Origin: Lachnospiraceae bacterium
GTDB lineage: Bacteria; Bacillota; Clostridia; Lachnospirales; Lachnospiraceae
NCBI GenBank assembly: GCA_015056945.1
Contig: SVFH01000011.1
Span: 1-64,000 of the forward strand
Length of the DNA: 64,000 nucleotides
Direction: 5' to 3'
Part shown: in pieces, positions 16,295 through 25,226 of the stretch
How the letters are laid out: each line of letters starts with the position of its first letter
Numbering within the stretch: position 1 is the stretch's first letter
Program-made: the position numbers and the translations under genes
Notes under the pieces: model-generated
The model's input: the letters and a program-made list of their open reading frames with translations, nothing else
The model's database searches: none
Told to the model about the DNA's origin: nothing

Positions 16295-19200
16295 TTAAAC
16301 AAAATCAAAAAGGCTTATCTGATTGCTTTCAGGTAAATCTCCAAGCAAACCGAGACGAGCAAGTGTTTCAGTTACGGTTTTGGTACATTTGGTTCTTTCA
16401 CGGAAATTATCCTGAGAAAGAAACGGTCCGTCTTTTACAGCTTCTACAATCCCTTCTGCTGCTTTTTCGGCAACACCGTCAACACTGATTAAGGACGGCA
16501 TGATTTTACCGTCGATAATCTGAAATGTACGAGCGTTTGCCCGGAAAATATCCAACGGTTCAAATTCAAAGCCACGGGCATACATTTCCTGTACAATACG
16601 CATATCTTTCATTGCATCAATCTCTTTGTTCGACAATTTGTCTTCACGACTTTTATATTCTTCATAAATTCGCACCAGATGTTCTTCACCCTGACACATT
16701 ATTTCATAAGAAAAAGCCGTAGCTCGAATACTGAAATATGCGGAATAATATGCCAGCGGATAGTTTACCTTACAATAAGCAATACGCCATGCCATCATAA
16801 CATATGCAGCTGCATGCGCTTTCGGGAACATATACTTAATCTTTTTGCAGGACCAAATGTACCATTCCGGCACATTATGGTCACGCATAGCCTGTTCCCA
16901 TTCAGCCTTCAATCCTTTTCCTTTACGCACACTTTCCATGATTGTAAAAGAAAGACTCGCTTCAACTCCCATACCGATTAAGTATGTCATAATATCATCT
17001 CGCGTACAAATTGCAGTCGAAATGGTCGCCTTTCCCTCTTCAATCAAGGTCTGCGCATTACCAAGCCAAACATCCGTACCGTGAGAAAGACCGGAAATAC
17101 GAACCAAATCAGAAAACCGTTGCGGTTTAGTATCCAGCAACATCTGCATCGCGAAATCTGTTCCAAACTCAGGGATTCCAAGAGACCCCAGTTTACATCC
17201 CATGATATCATTCGGTTCAATACCAAGCGCATGTGTATTCTGAAACAGACTCATAACATCTTTATCATCCAAAGGAATTGTCAAGGGATCTATACCCGTC
17301 AAATCCTGCAGCATACGAATCATCGTCGGATCGTCGTGTCCGAGAATATCAAGTTTCAAAAGATTATGATCAATCGAGTGATAATCAAAATGTGTTGTTA
17401 TAATATCCGTTGTCATATCATTGGCAGGACGCTGGATTGGAGTAAACTGATTAATGTCATATCCGATAGGCAACACAATTATTCCTCCCGGATGCTGACC
17501 TGTTGTACGTCTGACATCCACACACCCCTGCACAATACGATTGATTTCACTTTCGCGTTTCACAACGCCTCTTTCTTCAAAGTATTTCTTCACATAACCA
17601 AATGCCGTCTTCTCAGCAAGCGTACCAATTGTTCCGGCTCGGTATGTCTGTCCTGCACCAAAAATAACTTCCGTATACTTATGCGCTTTTGACTGATATT
17701 CTCCCGAAAAGTTCAAGTCAATATCAGGTTCTTTATCTCCTTTAAAGCCCAGGAATGTTTCAAACGGAATATCAAATCCGTCTTTTTTCAGCAAGGCTCC
17801 GCAATTAGGACAATTTTTATCAGGCATATCGCATCCGGCTTTTCCTGCAAATGGTTTGGTATCTTCTGACTCAAATTCAGAATAATGACATTCACTACAA
17901 TAATAATGCGGCACAAGCGGATTCACCTCTGTAATACCCGCCATGGTTGCCACAAAAGAGGAACCTACCGAACCTCTTGAACCTACCAGATAGCCGTCCT
18001 CATTTGATTTCCAAACCAATTTTTGGGCAATAATATACATAACGGCAAATCCATTTGTAATAATGGAATTCAATTCCCGTTGTAAGCGTGCTTCTACGAT
18101 TTCCGGCAAATTCTCACCATAAATCTCATGCGCTTTGTTATAACAGATATTCGTAAGTGTTTCATCACTGTTTTCAATCACCGGAGGACATTTATCCGGA
18201 TGAATCGGCGAAACGCGTTCACACAAATCTGCTATCATATTTGTATTGGTAATAACAACCTCTTCCGCCTTTTTACTTCCGAGGTACTCAAACTCCGCAA
18301 GCATTTCTTCCGTTGTACGCAAGAAAAGCGGCGCCTGTTCATCTGCATCCTGAAATCCTTTGCCGGCCATAATAATCCGTCGATATATCTCATCTTCCGG
18401 ATCCATGAAATGTACATCGCAAGTTGCGCAAACAGGTTTATTATAGATTTCACCAAGTTCAACAATTTTTCGATTATATGCAATCAAATCCTCATCTGTT
18501 CTGATATGCGGATATTTCTCATCGCGAATCATAAACCTATTATTTCCGATAGGTTGTATTTCCAAATAATCATAAAACTGAACTATATTAGCAAGCTGTT
18601 CATCGGTACGTTCTTCCAGCAATGCCCGGAAAAGTTCTCCGGCTTCACAAGCAGAACCGATGATCAGATTTTCACGTAAAGAAGCCAAAAGGCTCTTTGG
18701 AATACGCGGTCTTCTGTAATAATAATTCACGTGTGACTCCGAAACCAGTTTATACAATGCTCTTCTTCCCATCTCATTTTTAGCAAGAATAATAACATGG
18801 TAAGAAGGCAATTTACGGATTGCTTCAATGCTTGATGCTGTCATATCATTTAAAGCAGCCAATGTAGCAATCTGTTGTTTTTGCAAATGAAAAACAAACC
18901 GTCTGAATGCCTCTGCGATAAGATTCACTCGCTCTGTAACACTACTTTCATTCTCAAAAGTAATGCCGTATTCTTTGGCAATAGATTTCAAATCATGTTT
19001 CGCCCGTTCCGTAAGAATTGCTCTGGCAACTGACATACTGTCAACACAGGTAAAATCATATGAAATACCGATTTCTTCTGCTTTTGCCTGCAAAAAAGCC
19101 CTTTCCGTAGTCGCATTATGCGATACAAGAACACTATCTTTCGCAAAAGCAAAAAATTCTGATAATGCCCCTTCTATGTATGGTGCCTTGGCAACCATTT

Positions 19201-20749
19201 CATCTTTAATGCCCGTTACACGCTCAATTTGAAACGGAATCGGACGTTTCGGGTTTACATAACTATGATAAGATTCTTTTATTTCGTTATTGATAAGCTT
19301 TACGGCACCTATTTCAATAATTTGCTCTTTCAACGGCGACAAACCGGTTGTGGTAAGAGAAAACACAACATAAGGACCTTCTATGCTTTGTCCTTTTTCA
19401 TTCGAAACAGTTTCATCAAGGTCATCTACAAGATAACCTTCTACACCATATAACACTTTAAAAGAATCATTCTTTTCAACTGTATGAAATGCTTCCGGGA
19501 AAGCCTGTACAACACCATGATCCGTAATTGCTATGGATGACATTCCCCAGGAAATAGCGCGATTAATTAAATCTTTGGCATACGATACACCGTCACTGTC
19601 ACTCATTTTAGTATGGCAATGTAATTCCACACGCTTTTTGAAAGCATTATCCTTTCTGGGCGTTGTGAAATCCTGAATCAAACGTATACCAAGAATTGAA
19701 GTAATCGTCACTTCATGTGCAAAATCATCATACTTGGCAATTCCTTGTAATTTGACAAAATTGCCTTTTTTCAAAGAAGGTTCAATCTCTTCTTTTTGTT
19801 CCGGCCAGCAAAATATTTTAGCAACAATAGTATCCGTAAAATCTGTTACAGCAAAGGAAATTACGTACTTACCGCTTCTTAATTCATGCCCGTCAAGCTC
19901 AATAATCTTACCTCGAATGGTAACATCTCCGATTCCCTCCTGAATGTCACAAATGGAAATTGCTTCATTCTCCACATCTTTTCCAAAAATAACATCAGGA
20001 ATATCACATCGCTTCAGTGACTTATGCTTAACTTCTTCTTTCTCTTTCTTTGCGTTTCCTTTCTTTATGTCTTTATCCTTATTTGCAGCAGGCTCTGATG
20101 CGTTTTTCGCATTTTTATCATCTGTATATTCAAGAAATTCTGCTCCTGCGTCCGTATTTCCTTTCTTATTAATACGGTCAGAAATGGACTTAACCATCAT
20201 ATTAATCTTATAGGCATCTTCTTCTTTATATTTATTAAATTCAGGTTCTTTAAACGCAATTTCAATACGCGCATCGATTCCGCACCGACGATTGAAAATA
20301 TCATTTAATTCTTTTACCAATTGTACTTGCCTGTCTCGCGAAACAACCGTATCCTGTATTGTAAAAATTACTTTATTTCCGTTTTCAAAAGACACATCTG
20401 CCGAAGCAATAATATGATAATCCAGCTTACCGATTTCCATCATATCTTCTAAAATACTCTCTCGATATGCTTGATAAACAGACTCTGCAGTATAATATTC
20501 AGACAATGCAAACGTCTCACAAATCTCAACACGTAAACTCGAAGTCCCCCGGAAGATTTGCTTGTGAATTTCATACTCCAATGCATGAATGTCTTTTCTG
20601 GCAATTAGTCTTTTACTTTGAAGATGTACCTTTAATTTTTTATTTTCCGGTATTGCAACAAGCTTTTCAATCACAATTTCTTCTGCCAAGTCCGAAAGAT
20701 GGGCGGGTAATTCTATTTTTTCAAATACCTCATAAAATGTCTTTTGCAT
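16295..20749 (-). CDS. polC: DNA polymerase III PolC-type alpha subunit with a degenerate exonuclease domain
   Basis: PolC is the leading replicase of low-GC Gram-positive bacteria. The 1,484-residue protein has the normal order: N-terminal domain, OB fold (VTIRGKIIELDGHE, ~270), PHP domain (VELHCHTKMSDSDG, ~375; ITDHGVVQAFPEA), an inserted exonuclease-like domain (~458-620), a second PHP part, zinc-binding Cys motif (YCSECHYSEF...NCPNCG), and the polymerase core with PDIDLNFSGEYQ. The polymerase residues look intact. The exonuclease domain does not: motif I reads SLTT (S464, T466) instead of the usual DLET, motif II has TE (548-549) instead of FD, and motif III lacks the His and Asp. Proofreading by this domain is predicted to be lost. 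It starts with AAGGATT before the ATG, 34 nt after ispG. Confidence 0.97.
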   Translation of the reverse strand: MQKTFYEVFEKIELPAHLSDLAEEIVIEKLVAIPENKKLKVHLQSKRLIARKDIHALEYEIHKQIFRGTSSLRVEICETFALSEYYTAESVYQAYRESILEDMMEIGKLDYHIIASADVSFENGNKVIFTIQDTVVSRDRQVQLVKELNDIFNRRCGIDARIEIAFKEPEFNKYKEEDAYKINMMVKSISDRINKKGNTDAGAEFLEYTDDKNAKNASEPAANKDKDIKKGNAKKEKEEVKHKSLKRCDIPDVIFGKDVENEAISICDIQEGIGDVTIRGKIIELDGHELRSGKYVISFAVTDFTDTIVAKIFCWPEQKEEIEPSLKKGNFVKLQGIAKYDDFAHEVTITSILGIRLIQDFTTPRKDNAFKKRVELHCHTKMSDSDGVSYAKDLINRAISWGMSSIAITDHGVVQAFPEAFHTVEKNDSFKVLYGVEGYLVDDLDETVSNEKGQSIEGPYVVFSLTTTGLSPLKEQIIEIGAVKLINNEIKESYHSYVNPKRPIPFQIERVTGIKDEMVAKAPYIEGALSEFFAFAKDSVLVSHNATTERAFLQAKAEEIGISYDFTCVDSMSVARAILTERAKHDLKSIAKEYGITFENESSVTERVNLIAEAFRRFVFHLQKQQIATLAALNDMTASSIEAIRKLPSYHVIILAKNEMGRRALYKLVSESHVNYYYRRPRIPKSLLASLRENLIIGSACEAGELFRALLEERTDEQLANIVQFYDYLEIQPIGNNRFMIRDEKYPHIRTDEDLIAYNRKIVELGEIYNKPVCATCDVHFMDPEDEIYRRIIMAGKGFQDADEQAPLFLRTTEEMLAEFEYLGSKKAEEVVITNTNMIADLCERVSPIHPDKCPPVIENSDETLTNICYNKAHEIYGENLPEIVEARLQRELNSIITNGFAVMYIIAQKLVWKSNEDGYLVGSRGSVGSSFVATMAGITEVNPLVPHYYCSECHYSEFESEDTKPFAGKAGCDMPDKNCPNCGALLKKDGFDIPFETFLGFKGDKEPDIDLNFSGEYQSKAHKYTEVIFGAGQTYRAGTIGTLAEKTAFGYVKKYFEERGVVKRESEINRIVQGCVDVRRTTGQHPGGIIVLPIGYDINQFTPIQRPANDMTTDIITTHFDYHSIDHNLLKLDILGHDDPTMIRMLQDLTGIDPLTIPLDDKDVMSLFQNTHALGIEPNDIMGCKLGSLGIPEFGTDFAMQMLLDTKPQRFSDLVRISGLSHGTDVWLGNAQTLIEEGKATISTAICTRDDIMTYLIGMGVEASLSFTIMESVRKGKGLKAEWEQAMRDHNVPEWYIWSCKKIKYMFPKAHAAAYVMMAWRIAYCKVNYPLAYYSAYFSIRATAFSYEIMCQGEEHLVRIYEEYKSREDKLSNKEIDAMKDMRIVQEMYARGFEFEPLDIFRANARTFQIIDGKIMPSLISVDGVAEKAAEGIVEAVKDGPFLSQDNFRERTKCTKTVTETLARLGLLGDLPESNQISLFDFV

Positions 20750-20783
20750 TTATAATCCTTTCCCCGGCAGAATAAATTCAGCT

Positions 20784-21839
20784 TTATGAATTCCAATGCG
20801 TCAACTCATAGCGAAGAGCTTCAAGCAATTGTTCTTCCGGTACTTTTTTAATAATTTTTCCTTTTTTGATAAGAAGGCCTTCTCCAATGCCACCGGCGAT
20901 GCCGATATCCGCTTCTTTTGCCTCCCCCGGTCCGTTTACCACGCACCCCATAACCGCCACTTTAATATCGAGCGGAAATTCTTCTACCATGGTCTCAACC
21001 TGATTTGCAAGTCCGATTAAATCAATCTTTGTTCTGCCGCAGGTAGGACAACTAACTACTTCAATGCCGCCTTTGCGCAGTCCCAATGTACGAAGTATCA
21101 ATTTCGCAGTTTTAATTTCCTCGACCGGATTTCCTGTCAAAGATACACGAATGGTATCACCGATTCCCTGATTTAAAATCAATCCAAGTCCCACAGAACT
21201 CTTCACATTACCGGAAAACAAAGTTCCTGCTTCCGTAATCCCGACATGCAACGGATAATTCGTTTGCTGCGAAATCAATTCATGCGCTTTCACGCACATC
21301 AATACATCTGAAGACTTGATTGAAATCACCAGATTGTCATAACCGCATTCTTCAATCATACGAACTTTATCAAGCGCACTTTCAACAATACCTTCTGCTG
21401 TCACACCACCATACTTTTCTACCAATTCTTTTTCTAATGAACCACTGTTTACACCGACACGAATTGGTATTTTATGTTCTTTTGCTACTTTTACAACTGC
21501 TTCAAGGCAATCTCTCCCTCCAATATTTCCCGGATTGATGCGAATCTTATCCGCACCGTTTTCAATCGCAAGAATAGCCATCTTATAATCAAAATGAATA
21601 TCCGCCACCAACGGAATATGAATCTTATTTTTAATTGCACCGATGGCTTCTGCCGCTTCCTTCGTAGGTACCGTACAACGGATAATCTCGCACCCTGCTC
21701 TTTCCAGTTCCAGAATTTGAGCAACCGTAGCCTCCACATCCTCTGTTTTCGTATTTGTCATCGACTGTATTAATATCGGATTACCGCCACCAATTACCCG
21801 ATTACCTATCCTAATTTCTTTTGTTTGATTTCTTTTCAT
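20784..21839 (-). CDS. ispG: 4-hydroxy-3-methylbut-2-en-1-yl diphosphate synthase IspG (GcpE)
   Basis: IspG is the iron-sulfur enzyme that converts methylerythritol cyclodiphosphate to HMBPP in the MEP isoprenoid pathway. The 351-residue length is typical. The N-terminal TIM-barrel part shows IQSMTNT and LVADIHFDY; the [4Fe-4S] ligands are in VSCPTCGRT and MGCVVNGPGEA, with a Glu downstream. Its start overlaps the stop of the upstream HPt-like gene by 4 nt (ATGA). dxr of the same pathway lies about 3.4 kb upstream in the same array. Confidence 0.98.
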   Translation of the reverse strand: MKRNQTKEIRIGNRVIGGGNPILIQSMTNTKTEDVEATVAQILELERAGCEIIRCTVPTKEAAEAIGAIKNKIHIPLVADIHFDYKMAILAIENGADKIRINPGNIGGRDCLEAVVKVAKEHKIPIRVGVNSGSLEKELVEKYGGVTAEGIVESALDKVRMIEECGYDNLVISIKSSDVLMCVKAHELISQQTNYPLHVGITEAGTLFSGNVKSSVGLGLILNQGIGDTIRVSLTGNPVEEIKTAKLILRTLGLRKGGIEVVSCPTCGRTKIDLIGLANQVETMVEEFPLDIKVAVMGCVVNGPGEAKEADIGIAGGIGEGLLIKKGKIIKKVPEEQLLEALRYELTHWNS

Positions 21840-22198
21840 TTCTCATCCCTCTTTATATTCTGAAAATATGTTAATATCTTAACTCTTTTTTGAATCACAT
21901 TGGCCAAAAGCCCCAGCACTTCTTCTTTATTCTTCGCGTTGATATTCATCCTGATGCCTCTCATCTGCCTTTCAATCGCAAAAATACCAAGGTCATTCGC
22001 TTTGTCGGATATTTTTCTTGCCTGCATGGCAGCCGCCTGCCATTGTTGCCGGTTCACGGATTGCCCCAAACGCATAAAATCCTTTGAATTAAAAAAATTA
22101 CAAACAGCCGAAAGATACTCTTCTTTTTCAGCAAAAGCACCTCCGCTCTTGTCAAAATCTATTCCAAAAGCCTTTAATTGTGTGATAATCTCATCCAT
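21836..22198 (-). CDS. Small helical protein resembling an HPt domain without the phospho-His
   Basis: This 120-residue protein is not firmly assigned. The ATG at 22198 is chosen for its GGAGG site 6 nt upstream; the frame is open further, but that part is the leader. The body is helical, and the segment QARKISDKANDLG near residues 59-71 lines up with the AHxLKGxxxxLG core of histidine phosphotransfer domains, with R61 where the phosphorylated His would be. If this fold is right, it cannot act as a His phosphotransfer protein. It is translationally coupled to ispG and preceded by its own promoter. Confidence 0.6.
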   Translation of the reverse strand: MDEIITQLKAFGIDFDKSGGAFAEKEEYLSAVCNFFNSKDFMRLGQSVNRQQWQAAAMQARKISDKANDLGIFAIERQMRGIRMNINAKNKEEVLGLLANVIQKRVKILTYFQNIKRDEK

Positions 22199-22268
22199 GA
22201 AATTCCTCCGTACAATACGCGATCTTTTTGCAAACAGACGTAAGCTGTTTTTTATTTGCATATTATCA

Positions 22269-22297
22269 AGTATACCTTCCCTTCACATACTTTTCAA
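22269..22297 (-). promoter_or_regulatory. Promoter for the HPt-like/ispG/polC genes
   Basis: The minus strand has -35 TTGAAA (22292-22297), a 17-bp spacer and -10 TATACT (22269-22274). The predicted start is near 22262. A small hairpin (AACAG/CTGTT) follows in the leader. It gives the replication/isoprenoid end of the array an independent start. Confidence 0.75.
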
Positions 22298-22338
22298 TTC
22301 TGTTTTTTTATTTTTTATTTCAATTTTTTATCTCATTT

Positions 22339-23292
22339 TCACCTAAAAATATGTACACTGTATTCACATGCCAGTATTTTGACAGCAGACTCCTTTTCTG
22401 CTTTGCGGACTAAAAATCCAACTGCTGCAATTGTGTTGCCTGCAACAATAAGTAACTGTGCTTCATACAATGCATTACCCAAAGCAAACAGAAAGCCCGA
22501 AAAAATAAAAAGTAATGCAAGAACAAACCAAATTTTAGTATATTTCTGTCTTTCTTTCTTCGACATATTTTCATTTTCATACAATGCTTCTTTCAAATGA
22601 TTTATAGATACAAAACGTTTTTCCGGTTCCGGATTCGTTGCGCAGACAATAACCTTAGCCACATTTTCCTCTATATGAAAATATTCCGCTATTTCTTCCG
22701 TTTTGTATGTACTTAAATAAGATGGTTCACATCCGGTAATCATATATTGCATGATTCTGCCAACAGAATAAATATCATTTTGAACATGAACCTCACCCTT
22801 CTTTCGTTCCGGCGCCAGATATCCTTTGGTACCACAGAGCATAGAAGGCATCTCTCCTAAATAAGACGCACCGCCCAAATCCAGCAATGCAATCTTATCA
22901 TTCTCTAAAAGAATGATATTTTCCGGTTTCAAATCACCATGAATGACCGGTACATTCTGTGAATGTAAAACAGACAACAGCTCTGCTAATTCAAATATTA
23001 TTTTTCTACACCGTTTTGTATCAATTACACCGTTTTTCTTTACCACTTCTTTTAGTGTGTCACCCTCCATATTTTCCATAACTATCATTGTTGTATGCCC
23101 ATCCCTTACAACGTCATGAAGTCTGGGCACACCCGGATGCGCAAGAGCTTTCAGCCATGCAATTTCTGTTTCTGCAATCACATCATCCGCAATTTCTTTG
23201 GCCACAAAAATAGTTCCGATATTTCTATCTTTCACCTTATAAACCTTTGAAAAACCGCCGGCTCCGATTTCTTCTAGTATTTCATATCGCAT
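22339..23292 (-). CDS. Membrane-anchored Hanks-type serine/threonine protein kinase
   Basis: This protein of about 317 residues has a complete kinase domain at the N-terminus. In numbering from the upstream GTG (23295) these are the glycine loop GAGGFSKVY, K33 in VAKE, catalytic loop HGDLKPEN (H119-N126), DLG (139-141) in place of DFG, and APER. The HGD motif makes it a non-RD kinase. The C-terminus has two hydrophobic segments (~255-275 and ~280-300) but no PASTA repeats. The ATG at 23292 has GGAGG 7 nt upstream. It follows the PP2C-like gene by about 12 nt, suggesting a functional pair. Confidence 0.9.
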   Translation of the reverse strand: MRYEILEEIGAGGFSKVYKVKDRNIGTIFVAKEIADDVIAETEIAWLKALAHPGVPRLHDVVRDGHTTMIVMENMEGDTLKEVVKKNGVIDTKRCRKIIFELAELLSVLHSQNVPVIHGDLKPENIILLENDKIALLDLGGASYLGEMPSMLCGTKGYLAPERKKGEVHVQNDIYSVGRIMQYMITGCEPSYLSTYKTEEIAEYFHIEENVAKVIVCATNPEPEKRFVSINHLKEALYENENMSKKERQKYTKIWFVLALLFIFSGFLFALGNALYEAQLLIVAGNTIAAVGFLVRKAEKESAVKILACEYSVHIFR

Positions 23293-23304
23293 CACTTTTC
23301 CTCC

Positions 23305-24003
23305 TTATTCTTCTGTTCGCACGCAAATACAGGCATATGCATAATCGTCATACCGTTCCCTGTTTCTGTCCATCAACTCTTTCAGTACTTTATTTACAGA
23401 CTCCTCTTTTCGCGCAGAATAAACAAAGGAACATAAGTGCTTCTTGGAAAAGTGACTTGCGCATGCTTTAGAAAATAATAAATAAAGTGTATCCTTTTGA
23501 TTTTTTCCACTTACTCTCTCTATTTCCAATCTTTCTTCTTCACCGAGAAAATGTATCTTTTTTTCTTTTTCCTTCTGTAAAAGCTTATACTTTTTCCCTT
23601 TGCACTTCATCCAATTTCCGTCTCCGACTCTGCAACCGAGATAACCGCTCTCAGTAATTATCAGAACCTGAAGAGAATATTTGCACTTAAATCTGTGTTC
23701 CGCTGAATGTAATAAAAGTTTTTGATGCAACATAAAAAACTCTCTCTTTAAACTTCTGTAAAGACTGTTTTTAGAGTTACTTTTACAAAAAGCAGGGATT
23801 CCGGTTTCATAAAACCATTGCGTAATCTCCTGTAAAACCATTGCAATGATTGTTTCATCCTTCTCTTCCTGCTTCACACCTTCTGCCATAGCACAAAAAC
23901 AAATCCGTCCTCTGTTTGTCAAAACACATTGAACGGAAATCCCCAGATTGTTTCTGTTACAAAGCCCTTCTCTTTCGTACAAATAAAAAGGCTTACAATT
24001 CAT
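23305..24003 (-). CDS. Divergent PP2C-like protein, probably lacking phosphatase activity
   Basis: The 232-residue sequence has the layout of a short PP2C/PPM phosphatase: GLCNRNNLGISV where active enzymes have an R-NED motif, ICFCAMAEGVKQ where they have VADGMGG, YLGCRVGDGNWM equivalent to the VGDSR strand, and a final YDDYAYACICVR equivalent to DNITVIVVR. The metal-binding Asp residues of the first two motifs are absent or changed to other residues. It may be a pseudophosphatase or regulatory partner of the kinase that follows. The assignment rests on motif order, so a different fold is possible. Confidence 0.6.
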   Translation of the reverse strand: MNCKPFYLYEREGLCNRNNLGISVQCVLTNRGRICFCAMAEGVKQEEKDETIIAMVLQEITQWFYETGIPAFCKSNSKNSLYRSLKREFFMLHQKLLLHSAEHRFKCKYSLQVLIITESGYLGCRVGDGNWMKCKGKKYKLLQKEKEKKIHFLGEEERLEIERVSGKNQKDTLYLLFSKACASHFSKKHLCSFVYSARKEESVNKVLKELMDRNRERYDDYAYACICVRTEE

Positions 24004-24069
24004 AAATTTCTCCTATGCTATTTAAAAAAATAAAAATGGGGGTGATAAAAAAGATTTATCAGACTGACC

Positions 24070-24095
24070 GTTTCGCTCCGGATGCGGAGCGAAAC
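24070..24095. other. Inverted repeat between rseP and the PP2C-like gene
   Basis: A perfect 10-bp inverted repeat (GTTTCGCTCC / GGAGCGAAAC, 6-nt loop) lies 12 nt after the rseP stop. On the minus strand it is not followed by a direct T run, although a second weak hairpin ending in T-rich sequence (24042-24058) comes next. It may act as an attenuating or mRNA-stabilising stem within the long array. Confidence 0.55.
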
Positions 24096-24106
24096 AGCCG
24101 ATAGAA

Positions 24107-25213
24107 TTATTTTACAAACAAATTAAGAACATCATTAAAAAGAACAAAAGCCATAAGACCAAACAAAAGTATAATACCGGTCATCTGGATGGCAATTTCA
24201 AGTTTCTGCGGCAAAGGCCGTCTGATAATTGCTTCAACCAAAAGAAGAATAAAACGTCCTCCGTCAAGTGCAGGTACCGGAAGCAGATTCATTACACCGA
24301 GATTCACGCTCAAAAGAAGCGCAATGTTTACCATATTGGAAAAAACGGTAAAGAATCCTTCATCCTTTGTTTCCACAATGGTATTATTGATAATCTCAGC
24401 AACGCCGACAGGACCTTTCATATCATCTTTTGTTAATTTACCCTGTACAAGCATTTCTAAACTTTTAATCGTTGTCTTCAACCAAAAACGTACTTCATAG
24501 GCACTGTATTTTAGCACTGAAAAGCCCTCAGGCTGATAATACTCCTTCGCACTTATACCAATAGCATAACCGCCGTCTGATTGTTGCGGTGTAAGCGATG
24601 TCGTATAACGTTCCCCATCGCGTTCGTACTCAATTTCCCATTCGCGGTTGCCTTCTGCCATGGTATGAAGAGAAATCTCTTTAAAAAGATATATTCTCTC
24701 GCCGTTGATTTTGGTAATAATATCGTCATTCTGCAAACCCGCCGCCTGAGCAGGCATATCGGCAATCACTTCACCTATCTGCGGTGTAATCGTAGGCCAA
24801 AATGCCATTATAAACATTGCAAGAAAAAAACCTAAAATAATATTAAAAATCGGTCCGGCAAGCACTACCATAATCCGCACCCATACGGGCGCATTACGAA
24901 AGGAACCTTTTGTAGCCGCTGTCTCACTTTCAAGCGGATTCTCTTCCTTTTGTTTTTTGGTTTCTTCATCCTCTTCTTCAAGCGCATCCTCGCCTTCAAA
25001 AATACAGGCGCCTCCGATTGGAAGCAGGCGAATTGCATAAGTAGTATCTCCCTTTGTGAACTTAAAAATCTTCGGGCCCATACCGATTGCAAATTCAAGT
25101 ACCTTTATTCCATGCATTTTAGCAAAAATAAAATGACCAAATTCATGTACCACAACTACAACAGTGAAAATAATAACAAATGCAATCACTGAATATAAAA
25201 AATCAATTTTCAA
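24107..25213 (-). CDS. rseP: Site-2 intramembrane zinc protease RseP (RasP)
   Basis: RseP/RasP cleaves transmembrane segments of anti-sigma factors and remnant signal peptides. The 368-residue protein has HEFGH (23-27) in the first membrane helix, a PDZ domain in the middle (VIADMPAQAAGLQNDDIITKI), and the second metal motif NLLPVPALDGG near residue 312. An acidic insertion (EGEDALEEEDEETKKQKEEN) follows the first loop. Translation starts at TTG (25213), supported by AAAGGAG 8 nt upstream and by alignment of the first helix. It is 13 nt after dxr, a common gene pair. Confidence 0.96.
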   Translation of the reverse strand: MKIDFLYSVIAFVIIFTVVVVVHEFGHFIFAKMHGIKVLEFAIGMGPKIFKFTKGDTTYAIRLLPIGGACIFEGEDALEEEDEETKKQKEENPLESETAATKGSFRNAPVWVRIMVVLAGPIFNIILGFFLAMFIMAFWPTITPQIGEVIADMPAQAAGLQNDDIITKINGERIYLFKEISLHTMAEGNREWEIEYERDGERYTTSLTPQQSDGGYAIGISAKEYYQPEGFSVLKYSAYEVRFWLKTTIKSLEMLVQGKLTKDDMKGPVGVAEIINNTIVETKDEGFFTVFSNMVNIALLLSVNLGVMNLLPVPALDGGRFILLLVEAIIRRPLPQKLEIAIQMTGIILLFGLMAFVLFNDVLNLFVK

Positions 25214-25226
25214 CAGAGTTTCTCCT

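Noticed and set aside
18876-19385. Sequencing error as the cause of the changed PolC exonuclease motifs
   Set aside because: The three motifs are more than 100 residues apart and altered by several separate substitutions, with the frame and surrounding conserved residues intact.
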